From Rhodopseudomonas sp. P2A-2r (GTDB taxonomy: Bacteria; Pseudomonadota; Alphaproteobacteria; Rhizobiales; Xanthobacteraceae), in assembly GCF_026015985.1 (NCBI RefSeq), contig NZ_CP110389.1, positions 5,178,001 through 5,242,000 on the forward strand: a stretch of DNA of 64,000 bases, in the 5' to 3' direction. The notes under the pieces were generated by a model, which saw nothing but the letters and a program-made list of their open reading frames with translations, was not told the DNA's origin and ran no database searches. The first letter of the stretch is position 1. Every line of letters starts with the position of its first letter. Shown piece after piece: positions 20,629 through 29,745 of the stretch. A program made the position numbers and the translations under genes.

Positions 20629-22344
20629 ATGTCGGAAAGTAAGCCTGATGAAATTTTCCAACCGCTGTCAGGTGATGTCAGCCTCATGAAATATATGCCT
20701 GTCCTGAATCGCGTGTTGCCACGCAAAACGCTGGAGAAGCTTACTGTTTCTGCGCTACTCTTGATTGCATGCGCGGGAATAACCAACCTTCTGTCCGCTC
20801 GATTCTTTTACGGCGCTGGCGATTCAGCCAGCATGATCGATCTCGTCAAGCAGGCAGCGTCAGGGCACGGCCTATCCCGCTCGAGCTTCAATTCTGCAAA
20901 CGATCTGTGGACGTTATTCAGCGCAACGGCAGAGACGTACTGCAACTCCGAATTCGTTCCGCGCTTTCGCGATGCCAGCGTTCTGACATGGCACCCTTAT
21001 TGGCTCGCGTATCCAATTGCTGCGCTTACATTCATCCCTGGGGTCCGGGCAGCGACCGCGGTGATGATGCTGATAGCTCTGAGCCACATCGGTGTACTCG
21101 GCCTGGCGTGGTGGTTCTTGCGGCGCCAAGGCGTGCCCTTGCTGCTGGCTGCCATCTTTTGTGTCACAATCTTTGTCTTCAAGCCGTGGTCCGAAAGCGT
21201 TCTCGGACAGTTGTACTTTGATCGGATGTTCTTGCTTCCCGGCACCGCGCTCGTGCTACTCACCCATCTTAGATTGACAGAGAAATCCGGCTCTATTCTC
21301 GCAATCGCGGCGTTGGCATTGCTCTGTGCCCTGATCTCGGAACGCCCCGCGATGATGGCGGGTGTTTTTCTGATCGGCTACCCCATCCTTCTGAAAGGCT
21401 GGAAAGTGGCGAAGTCCCGTGACTCCCTGTTGCTCATCGGCATGGGGATGCTAAATCTCGTATATGTATTCGTCTACGTCAGATTTTTTCAGGAAAGCCC
21501 ATACCTGGGTAATTGGACCAGCGCGGCGGGAATGATATCCGAATTGCAGTCAGCACTGCTTCCTGGCGGATCGCGTTTTCCGCCGACCATGAAACTGTTG
21601 GCAGTACTCGCGCCGTTCCTGCTGTTGTCGGTATTCAGCTGGCGGATGGGCTTGATTGCGATTGGCTCAATCCTCCCGAACCTGATGGTGAGCGTTGGCG
21701 GCGCGGAGAAGAACGTCTTCCTCACGCATTATCACATGCCGTACCTGCCATTCGTTCTGGCTGGAGCCGCGCTCGGTCTGGCGGGACTGTGGTCCAGGAT
21801 TGCGCGCGGGTCCCACGACCACAGACGATTCAATTATGCAGATGCTCGCTCGACATTCGTGGTGGCCAGTTTGCTGGTAGCGATGGCGGCCTACAGCAAC
21901 TGGTTCAATCCTTACGATCTCAGCCGTACTTTCGTTTTTGACCGCCCGATTGACCCCGCGCTGGCAAACTCCGTCGTTCCTGGACTGCCCAATCCAAATC
22001 TGGAAGGGGCGAAAGCCATGCGTATTTTTTCCAGCGATTTTGTCTCAATCATACCGAAAGGTGTCGCCGTATCTGCGCCTGAATGGATGTGGCCATCGCT
22101 GGTCGACCGAGGCGGCATCGCGATTGATTTCTTGCCATATGGTATTAGCGAAGATCGCTATCTGATAACAACCTATGCCCGAATGGGTGACGGGAGCCAC
22201 CAACTACAGCTTACGTCGTTTCAGCCCGAGGCGGAATCCGCGAAAATGCGGAGCTGTCTTCAGGACCGCATCGATCGCCAGTACACGCCGGTCCGGCAAG
22301 CGGATTATGGCGGGTTACGTTTCGTGATTTATTCGAAGAAATAG
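20629..22344 (+). CDS. Large polytopic membrane protein, GT-C-like, function unknown
   Basis: 571 residues. A short cytoplasmic start is followed by about ten hydrophobic helices through residue 430, then a 130-residue C-terminal soluble region that should face the periplasm. The early loop FYGAGDSASMIDLVKQAASG carries acidic residues, as first loops of GT-C glycosyltransferases do, and the overall design resembles uncharacterised DUF2079-like sugar-transfer proteins. I cannot name a family with confidence. The gene stands alone between divergent and convergent neighbours. If it is a GT-C enzyme it would use a polyprenyl-phosphate sugar on the periplasmic side. Confidence 0.7.
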   Translation: MSESKPDEIFQPLSGDVSLMKYMPVLNRVLPRKTLEKLTVSALLLIACAGITNLLSARFFYGAGDSASMIDLVKQAASGHGLSRSSFNSANDLWTLFSATAETYCNSEFVPRFRDASVLTWHPYWLAYPIAALTFIPGVRAATAVMMLIALSHIGVLGLAWWFLRRQGVPLLLAAIFCVTIFVFKPWSESVLGQLYFDRMFLLPGTALVLLTHLRLTEKSGSILAIAALALLCALISERPAMMAGVFLIGYPILLKGWKVAKSRDSLLLIGMGMLNLVYVFVYVRFFQESPYLGNWTSAAGMISELQSALLPGGSRFPPTMKLLAVLAPFLLLSVFSWRMGLIAIGSILPNLMVSVGGAEKNVFLTHYHMPYLPFVLAGAALGLAGLWSRIARGSHDHRRFNYADARSTFVVASLLVAMAAYSNWFNPYDLSRTFVFDRPIDPALANSVVPGLPNPNLEGAKAMRIFSSDFVSIIPKGVAVSAPEWMWPSLVDRGGIAIDFLPYGISEDRYLITTYARMGDGSHQLQLTSFQPEAESAKMRSCLQDRIDRQYTPVRQADYGGLRFVIYSKK

Positions 22345-22370
22345 CGGACAGCCATGGCTTTCCGCAGGCG

Positions 22371-22952
22371 CTAGTTGCCATGCTCTCCGGTCGGTCGCTC
22401 GGCGAACGTCCAGGCGGAATTGATCAGATAACTCATGACCGGATAGCATATCGTGATGCAGGCGGTCACGAGCATATGATCGTAGCTCCAGACGTAGCGT
22501 GCCGCTGCCATCGCCGCGCTGCTGAGAACGAATAACCCGCCCGAGACAATAAGAAAACGCGGCAAAGACCGTCCATGTCCGCTCGCGACACCAAACGTGA
22601 AGCGATGGTGTCCAAGATAGGAAAACAGCAGCGAGACCGCGACGCCCGCGCTGTTCGCAGCGACGGGATCGATCGAGAACGGCGGGCGACCCAATATCGT
22701 TGTCGTCATGAAATACAGCAAGGTGGCTATGATTCCCACCATGCCGAAGCGGCCGATCACCGGCAAGCGCCGCCGATGCCACGCCGTCGCTTCGCTCGCC
22801 TTGGCCGCGGATGCCTGACCATGGTTCGATTTGGTCGTGCCAGCCGAACAGCCTGACCCTCCGCCACCGGCGCCTGACACTTGCGCCTCGAGCGCTCGTT
22901 CGTTGCCCCCGGCACTGTCCCGCTCGTCAACCATGGTATCGACCGCTGGCAC
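22371..22952 (-). CDS. GtrA-family membrane protein with long polar N-terminus
   Basis: 193 residues. The first 60 or so are polar, Gly/Ala/Ser-rich and probably disordered. The rest has four hydrophobic helices with the GtrA pattern: GRFGMVGIIATLLYFMTTTI and the final YPVMSYLINSAWTFAERP. It is the last gene of a three-gene leftward unit with two methyltransferases and ends 26 bases from the convergent membrane-protein gene. A later ATG at 22934 is also possible. The role is presumably handling of a polyprenyl-linked sugar. Confidence 0.78.
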   Translation of the reverse strand: MPAVDTMVDERDSAGGNERALEAQVSGAGGGGSGCSAGTTKSNHGQASAAKASEATAWHRRRLPVIGRFGMVGIIATLLYFMTTTILGRPPFSIDPVAANSAGVAVSLLFSYLGHHRFTFGVASGHGRSLPRFLIVSGGLFVLSSAAMAAARYVWSYDHMLVTACITICYPVMSYLINSAWTFAERPTGEHGN

Positions 22953-22985
22953 GGACTACGACGCAGAAAACCGCAGGTGCAGATT

Positions 22986-23702
22986 TCACGCCCGCGCTGT
23001 GATGAAGTGAGACTGGGCCAGCCATCGGGTCAACCTTGTCGCCTCAAGCGCAGGCTCTACCGCGAGGATCCCGGATACGACTGTTTTTGGGAGGCCAGGG
23101 AGCAGAAAGTCCTTGGTGTGGACAAAAGCGTCGCGCCAGCCGGCGGCCGGCAGTGCAGCATGAAGCTCGCCCGGCGTAAACGCCATCTCGTCCGGCTCCA
23201 GTCGGGCCCAGCGGCGCCCAACGCGCGTACCAAAGATGAAGGCACAGTAGGGATTGTGAAAGTTGGGTTCGATGAAAGCCAGCCCGCCTCCAGGGCGCGT
23301 CAAGGATTTCAACGACTCCAGAACCTGCGGGAGGCGAACGACCAGATGATGCAATATGCCATTTCCGCAGACCATGTCGAACTGGCCAAACGCAAGGGGC
23401 GTATCGCCCAGCAGGTCGAACAGTTCGAACTGCAGATTGGGAGCGGCGTGCCGCGCGCGCGCTTCGGCAATGAAGGCCGGGCTGATGTCAACCGCAACGA
23501 TCTCGGCGCTTGAGTGGGCAGCCAGATAAGATGCCGTTTCACCAGTACCGCTTCCCAGTTCCAGCACCCGTTTGGCACCGAGGTTTTCGATTTGCGCAAC
23601 GAACCAATCGTTTCGTCTGCGCATGCGCAGCGGCGTGGATCCGACTGGCCGGAACACTTGGTTGAAGCCATGCTCGTCCCGCAACGCGATCTTGGACATC
23701 AT
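22986..23702 (-). CDS. Class I SAM-dependent methyltransferase
   Basis: 238 residues. Motif I RVLELGSGTGETASYLAAH near residue 45, the acidic strand-2 residue in EIVAVDISPAFI, and the motif FDMVCGNGILHHL define the SAM-binding fold. The C-terminal third (GLPKTVVSGILAVEPALE) is probably the acceptor region. The ATG at 23702 shares its A with the stop of the upstream methyltransferase, so the two are coupled; an in-frame TTG three bases earlier could also serve. In a glycan locus it most likely methylates a sugar or lipid-linked sugar, but the acceptor is unknown. Confidence 0.82.
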   Translation of the reverse strand: MMSKIALRDEHGFNQVFRPVGSTPLRMRRRNDWFVAQIENLGAKRVLELGSGTGETASYLAAHSSAEIVAVDISPAFIAEARARHAAPNLQFELFDLLGDTPLAFGQFDMVCGNGILHHLVVRLPQVLESLKSLTRPGGGLAFIEPNFHNPYCAFIFGTRVGRRWARLEPDEMAFTPGELHAALPAAGWRDAFVHTKDFLLPGLPKTVVSGILAVEPALEATRLTRWLAQSHFITARA

Positions 23703-24460
23703 CAAACGGCTTTCTTCGCGTCGAGACCGTAGCCGAGCGGATCAGCCGGCGATCCCAGTCGCAGCCATAACGACAAGTGCGCAACAACCAGACTCACGAC
23801 GATGGCGGGGCTCAGAAGTATCACCAAGGGGAGCCGCCACATCAAGGCCATTGAAGGCTTCATGAGGCGCATGCAGACGACGATCAGCTTGTTAGCAATC
23901 ACAGCCAAATCATCACCCCGCTCTTCCACCTCAACGCCCGGAAAGTCGCTAAACATGTCTGACAGACGATACGGCGTAAAACGGTGGTAATCGTGCGGCG
24001 CGTGGTGGACCCGCGCCGAAAAAGGTACGGTCGCCACCAACGTCCCCGCCGGCCGCAGAACGCGGAGCATTTCCGCAATCAGAGCTTCTGGATATTTGAC
24101 GTGTTCCAGGACTTCGGTGCACAGAATATGATCGAAGCTGGCGTCCGGGAAGGGAATATGAATCCCGTCGAATGGAACGATGTCGGAGCTTTCAGTCATC
24201 CCGAATTGGTCAGCAAGCGGGACGTCGATACCAGTATAGCTGCAACTCCGCGGTAGCAGGCTGCGAAACGGCATTTCGCCGCAGCCAACGTCAAGCACCT
24301 TGCCCTGCATCGCAGCGAGCCGCGGCTGAAGAAACCGGAAACAGGTCAACAACTGCAGGTCCAGAACCATCCTCAGTCGGAACGTGGCAGCACCCAACAA
24401 GCCCGACCGACGCCTGATCGGAATAGGCTTAAATTCCTCTGAAAAGCGAGCGTAATCCAT
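23702..24460 (-). CDS. Class I SAM-dependent methyltransferase with C-terminal membrane anchor
   Basis: 252 residues from ATG 24460 (MDYARFSEEF), preceded by AAGGGA on the minus strand. Motif I is GKVLDVGCGEMPFRSLLP and the later motif is HILCTEVLEHVKYPEALI. The segment HDYHRFTPYRLSDMF is shared in form with the methyltransferase at 38666 and marks a common sugar-locus subfamily. A hydrophobic stretch near residues 215-235 could anchor it in the membrane. It is the first gene of the leftward three-gene unit. The region up to 24706 is a divergent promoter region. Confidence 0.8.
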   Translation of the reverse strand: MDYARFSEEFKPIPIRRRSGLLGAATFRLRMVLDLQLLTCFRFLQPRLAAMQGKVLDVGCGEMPFRSLLPRSCSYTGIDVPLADQFGMTESSDIVPFDGIHIPFPDASFDHILCTEVLEHVKYPEALIAEMLRVLRPAGTLVATVPFSARVHHAPHDYHRFTPYRLSDMFSDFPGVEVEERGDDLAVIANKLIVVCMRLMKPSMALMWRLPLVILLSPAIVVSLVVAHLSLWLRLGSPADPLGYGLDAKKAV

Positions 24461-24705
24461 TTTTCCCTTATCGCTGAAACGACAAAGCCTGTCTACCAAT
24501 GGCTATCAGCTCGGCGGCAGGCCCGCTCGCACTGCGACATTTGGGGTCAAGCGCCGAGCAATAAGTGTTAGAACTACATCCTATAACGAACTAGAAAAGC
24601 CAAATTCCAGCCAATAAACCGCTATAAACCGCGTGACTCGCCCCGAGACATCGTTAATGTCATCCTGTGTTTGTCCATCCGGGCAAGCTGGGGAATGGTG
24701 GGTCG
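24461..24705. promoter_or_regulatory. Divergent promoter region, AT-rich
   Basis: 245 bases between a leftward methyltransferase unit and the rightward transketolase operon. AT-rich, with TATAAC at 24582-24587 as a possible -10 box for the rightward operon, without a good -35 partner. ATAAACCGC occurs twice in direct repeat at 24614 and 24624. The assignment rests on gene orientation more than on boxes. Confidence 0.35.
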
Positions 24706-25482
24706 ATGATTTTGGCGGAGAATGATCTCAACAGAGCGAGGTCCCGTCTCGTCGAAATGCATTACCGCGCGCGAGCCGGCCATCTGGGTGGAAATCTCTC
24801 CTGCCTGGATGGAATGATGGTCGTGTACCATGAATTTCTGGGCGCGCAGGACAGGTTCGTTCTTTCTAAAGGCCACTCTGCAGGTGCGCTTTACGTAACC
24901 TTGTGGACACTGAATCGGCTCACAGATTCGGATCTTGACAGTTTTCACCAGGACAACACGCTTCTGGGCGGACATCCGCCTCCGAGGGGCATTCCGGACG
25001 TTCTGTTCGCGACGGGCAGCCTCGGTCATGGATTGTCGCTGGCGGCAGGCCTAGCAAAAGCGGCAAAACTGCAGGGCATCAATCGCCGCGTTTTTGCGCT
25101 AACATCCGATGGGGAGTGGCAAGAAGGCGCCACACTCGAGGCTTTGATCTTTGCGGTCCATCATAGGCTCGACAATCTGACGATCTTGGTCGATCACAAT
25201 GGATTACAGGGGTTTGGCTCCACCAACTCAGTGGCTTCGATGAATCCGCTCGACGAACGACTTGCGGGCTTCGGCATCGAAACCCGCATTTGTGATGGCC
25301 ACGATCTGCCTTCTATTCGCAGCGCGCTGTCCCAGAAGCAAAGCGGTCCGCTGCTTGTGTTGCTTAATACCGTCAAGGGCCGGGGCATTCCTCAAGCCGA
25401 AGGGCTGATGGAAAGCCATTATTTGCCGCTTTCGGCCGATCAGCATGCCGGTGCCTTGGCAAATTTCGCGACCGCGTCATGA
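24706..25482 (+). CDS. Transketolase, N-terminal (TPP-binding) subunit
   Basis: 258 residues covering only the pyrophosphate-binding domain of transketolase. LSKGHSAGALYVTLW and GSLGHGLSLAAGLAKAAKL match the family. The TPP/metal motif reads SDGEWQEG...VDHNGLQGFG, with Ser where the first Gly of GDG usually stands. The partner domain is the next gene, overlapping by ATGA, so the active enzyme should be a two-subunit heteromer. Transketolases move a two-carbon ketol group between sugars. Its position at the head of a sugar-locus operon suggests synthesis of an unusual sugar rather than pentose-phosphate metabolism; that is inference. ATG 24706 is used because the frame upstream has no ribosome site. 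Confidence 0.88.
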   Translation: MILAENDLNRARSRLVEMHYRARAGHLGGNLSCLDGMMVVYHEFLGAQDRFVLSKGHSAGALYVTLWTLNRLTDSDLDSFHQDNTLLGGHPPPRGIPDVLFATGSLGHGLSLAAGLAKAAKLQGINRRVFALTSDGEWQEGATLEALIFAVHHRLDNLTILVDHNGLQGFGSTNSVASMNPLDERLAGFGIETRICDGHDLPSIRSALSQKQSGPLLVLLNTVKGRGIPQAEGLMESHYLPLSADQHAGALANFATAS

Positions 25483-26393
25483 GAGACGAGTTGTGCCGCC
25501 ATTTGGTTGCCCGGGCCGCGAATTCCCGCATGATCTTCCTAACCGGGGATTTGGGATTCATGGCCCTCGAGCCGCTGCAGTCCGCGATGGGCGAGCGTTT
25601 CATAAATTGCGGAGTTGCCGAACAGAACATGATCACCGTGGCCGCGGCCCTCAGCCACGAAGGTCTGGAGCCCTGGACCTATACGATCGCTCCGTTCTGT
25701 TATGCGCGTGCGTTTGAGCAGATTCGCAACGATGTATGCATACATGGATTGCCGGTCAAACTGCTCGGCAACGGCGGCGGCTATGGTTATGGCGTCATGG
25801 GACCCACGCATCACGCGCTCGAAGACTACGGCATTCTACTCACGTTGCCGAAGATGAAAGTATTCGTGCCGGCGTTTACGGAAGACGTCAAAGAGACGGT
25901 GTCATCCGCTGGTGACTTTACCGGACCGGCCTATATTCGGCTGGGCCGCGGCGAGAAGCCCATGGGGGCCACCGTTCCCGACTACGCGCCCTGGCGGCTT
26001 CTGCTGAATGGCGACGCAGGGGTGATGATTGTGGTCGGGCCTCTCGCGGGCCCGGCGTGGGGAGCATTGCAAGATATGAGCGTTTCCGAGCGGCCGGCGT
26101 TATGGGTCGTTACCGAGTTGCCGATCCATGCGAATCCGCCGCCGCCAGCCCTAGTTGAAATGCTCAAGCGTACACGACGGCTGGTGATCGTCGAGGAACA
26201 TGTCGCTCAGGGCGGCGTCGGCCAGCAAATGTGCCAATGGGTGATGGAAGGCGGCATCGCCGTCGATCACTTCCGACACCTGTACGCAAAGGGTTACCCC
26301 AGCGGCACATATGGTTCGCAAGCCTTCCTGCGGGCACAAAGCGGCCTGGATCCGCAAAACATCGCGTTTGAAGCGAAAGCGCTGACGAACTAA
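25479..26393 (+). CDS. Transketolase, C-terminal (pyrimidine-binding) subunit
   Basis: 304 residues. The pyrimidine-domain signature NCGVAEQNMITVAAALS holds the Glu that activates TPP. GNGGGYGYGVMGPTHHALED follows as in split transketolases and E1-beta proteins. The C-terminal domain (LVIVEEHVAQGGVGQQM) is the usual third domain. The start overlaps the N-terminal subunit gene by ATGA and the stop overlaps the following SDR gene (TAATG), so all three should be made together. No other complete transketolase is in the window. Confidence 0.88.
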   Translation: MRDELCRHLVARAANSRMIFLTGDLGFMALEPLQSAMGERFINCGVAEQNMITVAAALSHEGLEPWTYTIAPFCYARAFEQIRNDVCIHGLPVKLLGNGGGYGYGVMGPTHHALEDYGILLTLPKMKVFVPAFTEDVKETVSSAGDFTGPAYIRLGRGEKPMGATVPDYAPWRLLLNGDAGVMIVVGPLAGPAWGALQDMSVSERPALWVVTELPIHANPPPPALVEMLKRTRRLVIVEEHVAQGGVGQQMCQWVMEGGIAVDHFRHLYAKGYPSGTYGSQAFLRAQSGLDPQNIAFEAKALTN

Positions 26394-28359
26394 TGACAGA
26401 AATTTCTGATTACGTTCGCGCATTGCGCGGACCGATCGTAGTGCTGGGTGCCGGTGGATTCGTCGGCGCAAACCTTCTGCGTCTTTTGTTGAAGTACAGA
26501 TCCGATGTATTCGGGGTCGTCCGAAAGCTTCCCGCGTGGCGCTTGGAGGCGATCGACCGTCGGCACATCCTCGAGATCGACATCAATGACCTCGCGGCAA
26601 CGCGCAACATGGTCACCAGCATCCTGCCAGCCACCCTGTTCGACTGCGTCGCCTATGGCGCATATTCCTTCGAGACGGATCACGCATTGATCTACCGGAC
26701 CAACTTCTCTTCGTTGGTTCAATTGGTAGAGCTTCTTGCCGAAACGGAATTCACGGCACTGGTTCATGCCGGAAGCTCGTCGGAATACGGACTGAACAGC
26801 GCTGGTCCCGGTGAAGACACCATGTTGCAGCCGAACAGCCATTATTCGGTTTCGAAGGCGGCGGCGAGCGACTATCTTTCATTCGCAGGTAAGGTGCGGC
26901 GGCTACCGGTCGTCAATCTTCGTCTGTATTCGGTTTATGGACCTTTCGAGGATACTTCGCGGCTGATCCCCAATCTGATCGCTAAGGGCATGAAGGGCGA
27001 ATACCCCCTTTCGTCAACCCGGACATTTCGCGCGACTTTGTCTACGTCGATGACGTCTGCGAGGCATTCGTTTATGCGGCAGCGAAGATCACGCCGGATC
27101 TGTACGGCGAGTCGTTCAATATCGGGACGGGCAATCGAACGACGATACGCGACCTGGCCGGCGTTTCTGCCGACGCCTTCCATATTTCGTCGCAGCCCGA
27201 TTTTGCAACCATGGCTGGACGTTCGTGGGACCTGTCGAACTGGTACGCAGCCCCAGAAAAGGCGGCGGACAAGCTCGGCTGGAAAGCGAGGATCGGACTT
27301 TTCGAAGGGCTCGGGCTGACAGCGGAATGGTACAGTTCGCTCGGAGCAACCGAATTTCCGACCATGACGAAACTGGGCGGCGGCGCGCCGCGTCGCAGCA
27401 TTTCGGCGATCATTGCTTGCTATATGGACGAGCAGGCCATTCCGATCATGCACCAGCGACTGACCGCCGTCTTCAAGAAGCTCGATGTGGATTACGAGAT
27501 TATCTTCGTCAACGACGGCAGCCCCGACGATTGCGGCGGCCAAATCCAGGAGATATCGGTCGCTGATCCACACGTATTGGGCATCGTCCACTCTCGCAAT
27601 TTCGGCTCCCAGATGGCGTTCCGCAGCGGCATGGAAATGTCCGTCATGCAGGCATGCGTTCTGCTCGACGGCGACCTTCAAGATCCGCCAGAACTGATCG
27701 AGCAATTCTACGAGCAGTGGGTGAACGGCGCCGACGTCGTCTACGGCAGACGCGTTCAACGCGATATGCCCTTCGCATGGGGGATGCTCTATAAAGCATT
27801 CTATCGGATTTTCGCCAAGCTAAGCTACGTCACCATTCCGCACGATGCCGGAGATTTCTCATTGATGGACCAGAGAGTGGTCGGCTGGCTATTGCATTGC
27901 CCGGAACGCGATCTGTTTCTACGCGGTCTGCGCGCCTACGTCGGGTTCCGTCAGACCGGCGTCGATTATGTGCGCCCGAAACGAATGTTCGGTGATAGCA
28001 CAAACAATCTCATCAAGAATCTGGAATGGGCGAAGCGGGGAATTTTCTCGTTCAGTAATGCGCCATTGAAGCTACTCTCGGCCGGCGGCGCGATCCTTCT
28101 CTGTCTCTCTGTTATTGCGAGCTTTGTTGTTGTCGCAATGCGGCTGCTGTTCCCTGAAAGCGCGCCGCGGGGCATCACGACGTTACTGCTGTTCACATTG
28201 TTTTTCGGCGCGCTAAACCTTTTTTCCGTTGGCCTTGTCGGCGAGTATATCGCAAAGATCCTCGAAGAGGTGAAAGGAAGGCCTCGGCTCATTCGCGCCG
28301 GCATCATCCGGAACGGCGAAAAAAGCCAATTGCTGCCGGATGGGTCAGTCATTCCGTGA
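26393..28359 (+). CDS. Fusion: NAD(P)-dependent sugar epimerase/dehydratase (SDR) + GT2 glycosyltransferase, one-base frameshift
   Basis: After restoring one C at the C run 27004-27008 (GEYPPFVNPDISRDFVYVDD) the frame runs for about 655 residues. Residues 1-320 are an extended SDR: VVLGAGGFVGANLLRLLLK, HAGSSSEYG and YSVSK with the catalytic Tyr and Lys. From about residue 335 a GT2 domain begins (SISAIIACYMDEQAIPIMHQ) with FVNDGSPDD, LDGDLQDPPE and two C-terminal membrane helices, like polyprenyl-phosphate sugar transferases. No stop separates the parts. An ATG at 27364 could start a separate GT2, and another hidden frameshift is possible. If real, one protein makes a nucleotide sugar and loads it on a lipid carrier. 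Confidence 0.78.
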
Positions 28360-28948
28360 GAGCTGAGACAATCGGTCCCTGCCACGCAGCGCCGGGGCCG
28401 TCGCAGAGGCGAGTACCAACTAGGCGTTCGATCCCTAGGTTAAGGGTACTGGATTGAGCCTGAAGAGACCGGGCTCGCTTGCCCATGCCGCAAAGATGGC
28501 TTTGCAGAGAGTGAGCCAGCGAAATTCCTGCTGCCCAACATTGGTCCCCTGCCCCGAAATGCAAAACCACGATCAAACTCCAGGAATCGCTGGCCGCATT
28601 CTTCCATCATGAGCCCGCAACCGGTTTGGTGTTGTTCGTCGTGCATCGAGCGGGACAGCAACGCGCAGACAGGCAGTCAGGGTTTGCCAACCTGTCAAAC
28701 TTCATTCCTGCTTCGTCGGTCAAATAAGGAATTGAGAATGCACCCGTTTTCTGCGAAAACTAGCGAAAATTGCGGGGGTACCCATCGGGCAACAAATTTG
28801 ACGCATATGCGTGAGAACTTAGACCGGCGGTGATCTATAAGCGTGCAGGGGTATATAAAGTATACACTCGCTCGGATATAGGGCATTTGATCGGCAGGCT
28901 ATGACCGGGCCGCTCGCGGTAGATTTAGTGTAGACGGAAGGAATGATG
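28360..28948. other. Long non-coding gap inside the rightward gene block
   Basis: No gene is supported in these 590 bases although the genes on both sides run the same way. Short frames lack ribosome sites. The right third is AT-rich and holds the palindromes listed separately, so a new transcription unit probably starts here. I see no transposase remnant or tRNA. Confidence 0.45.
28798..28865 (+). promoter_or_regulatory. Palindromes upstream of the TylF-like gene
   Basis: ACGCATATGCGT at 28801-28812 is a perfect 12-base palindrome overlapping a TTGACG (-35-like) sequence at 28798-28803. GTATATAAAGTATAC at 28851-28865 is a second inverted repeat with five-base arms. Both lie 80-150 bases before the start at 28949 and could be operators. 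The regulator is unknown. Confidence 0.4.
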
Positions 28949-29713
28949 ATGTTGAATCGCAGCCAGCACATGGGTGGGCGATCGCAGGAGAAGAATGCAC
29001 TGGAAGAACTCGAACGCATCCGCCTGCAACTGATCGACCGCTGCGAATATCAGAACGAGAAGAACTGGGTTGCCAGCGTGTCCTGCCTAAACAGGATCTC
29101 GCTTTCGAAGGTGTTATTCTACGATGAGATCGTTCGCCGAATCACGAACATTCCTGGTGTGGTCATGGAATTGGGTGTTCAGTGGGGCGCACTGACGAGC
29201 CTGCTGTACAACCTTACGTCGGTTCGCGAACCCTATAATTTTCGGCGCCAAATTGTTGGCTTCGACACTTTTTCCGGATTTCCGGAACGATCGCTGTCCC
29301 AGGCAGAATTGGACCAGGGCTGGAAGGCGCATGATCTCGCCGGCGCCGCTGACGCCAAGCAGCTCGCCGAACGCTGCCTAGAAGCGCACCAGGTATTCTC
29401 CGGTATGAGCCACATGTCCCGGCACGAGTTCGTGGAAGGCGATGTGATGGAAACTCTGCCAGTGTGGTTTGATGCAAACCCCAGCGCAACCGTCGCGCTG
29501 TGCGTCTTCGACATGGATTTGGGCATTCCCACCCGCGAAGCACTCAAGCATGTGCTGGCGCGTTCGCAAAAAGGCACAGTGCTGGTATTCGACGAGTATG
29601 CCCATCCGAGATTTCCCGAAGAGGGAATGATGGTGCGCCAAGTCATTGATACAATGAAGTTGCAGCCCATGAAGAGCGAGTTATTGCCCTATACGAGCTA
29701 TATCGTCCTATGA
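28949..29713 (+). CDS. SAM-dependent methyltransferase, TylF/macrocin-O-methyltransferase-like
   Basis: 254 residues. VVMELGVQWGALTSLLYNL is an unusual motif I, followed by IVGFDTFSGFPE, typical of the TylF group of sugar O-methyltransferases. The metal-site region VFDMDLGIPTREALKHVL and VFDEYAHPRFPEEG match that group, which needs a divalent metal. Three ATGs lie in a row at 28943, 28946 and 28949. GGAAGGA at 28936-28942 gives correct spacing only to the last. The likely acceptor is a hydroxyl on a nucleotide sugar or glycan made by this operon. Confidence 0.75.
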   Translation: MLNRSQHMGGRSQEKNALEELERIRLQLIDRCEYQNEKNWVASVSCLNRISLSKVLFYDEIVRRITNIPGVVMELGVQWGALTSLLYNLTSVREPYNFRRQIVGFDTFSGFPERSLSQAELDQGWKAHDLAGAADAKQLAERCLEAHQVFSGMSHMSRHEFVEGDVMETLPVWFDANPSATVALCVFDMDLGIPTREALKHVLARSQKGTVLVFDEYAHPRFPEEGMMVRQVIDTMKLQPMKSELLPYTSYIVL

Positions 29714-29745
29714 CGATATCGCTTCAGTAGCGGAGAAGACGGTTC

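Noticed and set aside
28440..28661. Possible transposase remnant on the minus strand in the 590-base gap
   Set aside because: No DDE or HTH motif and no terminal inverted repeats; I could not connect it to any IS family.
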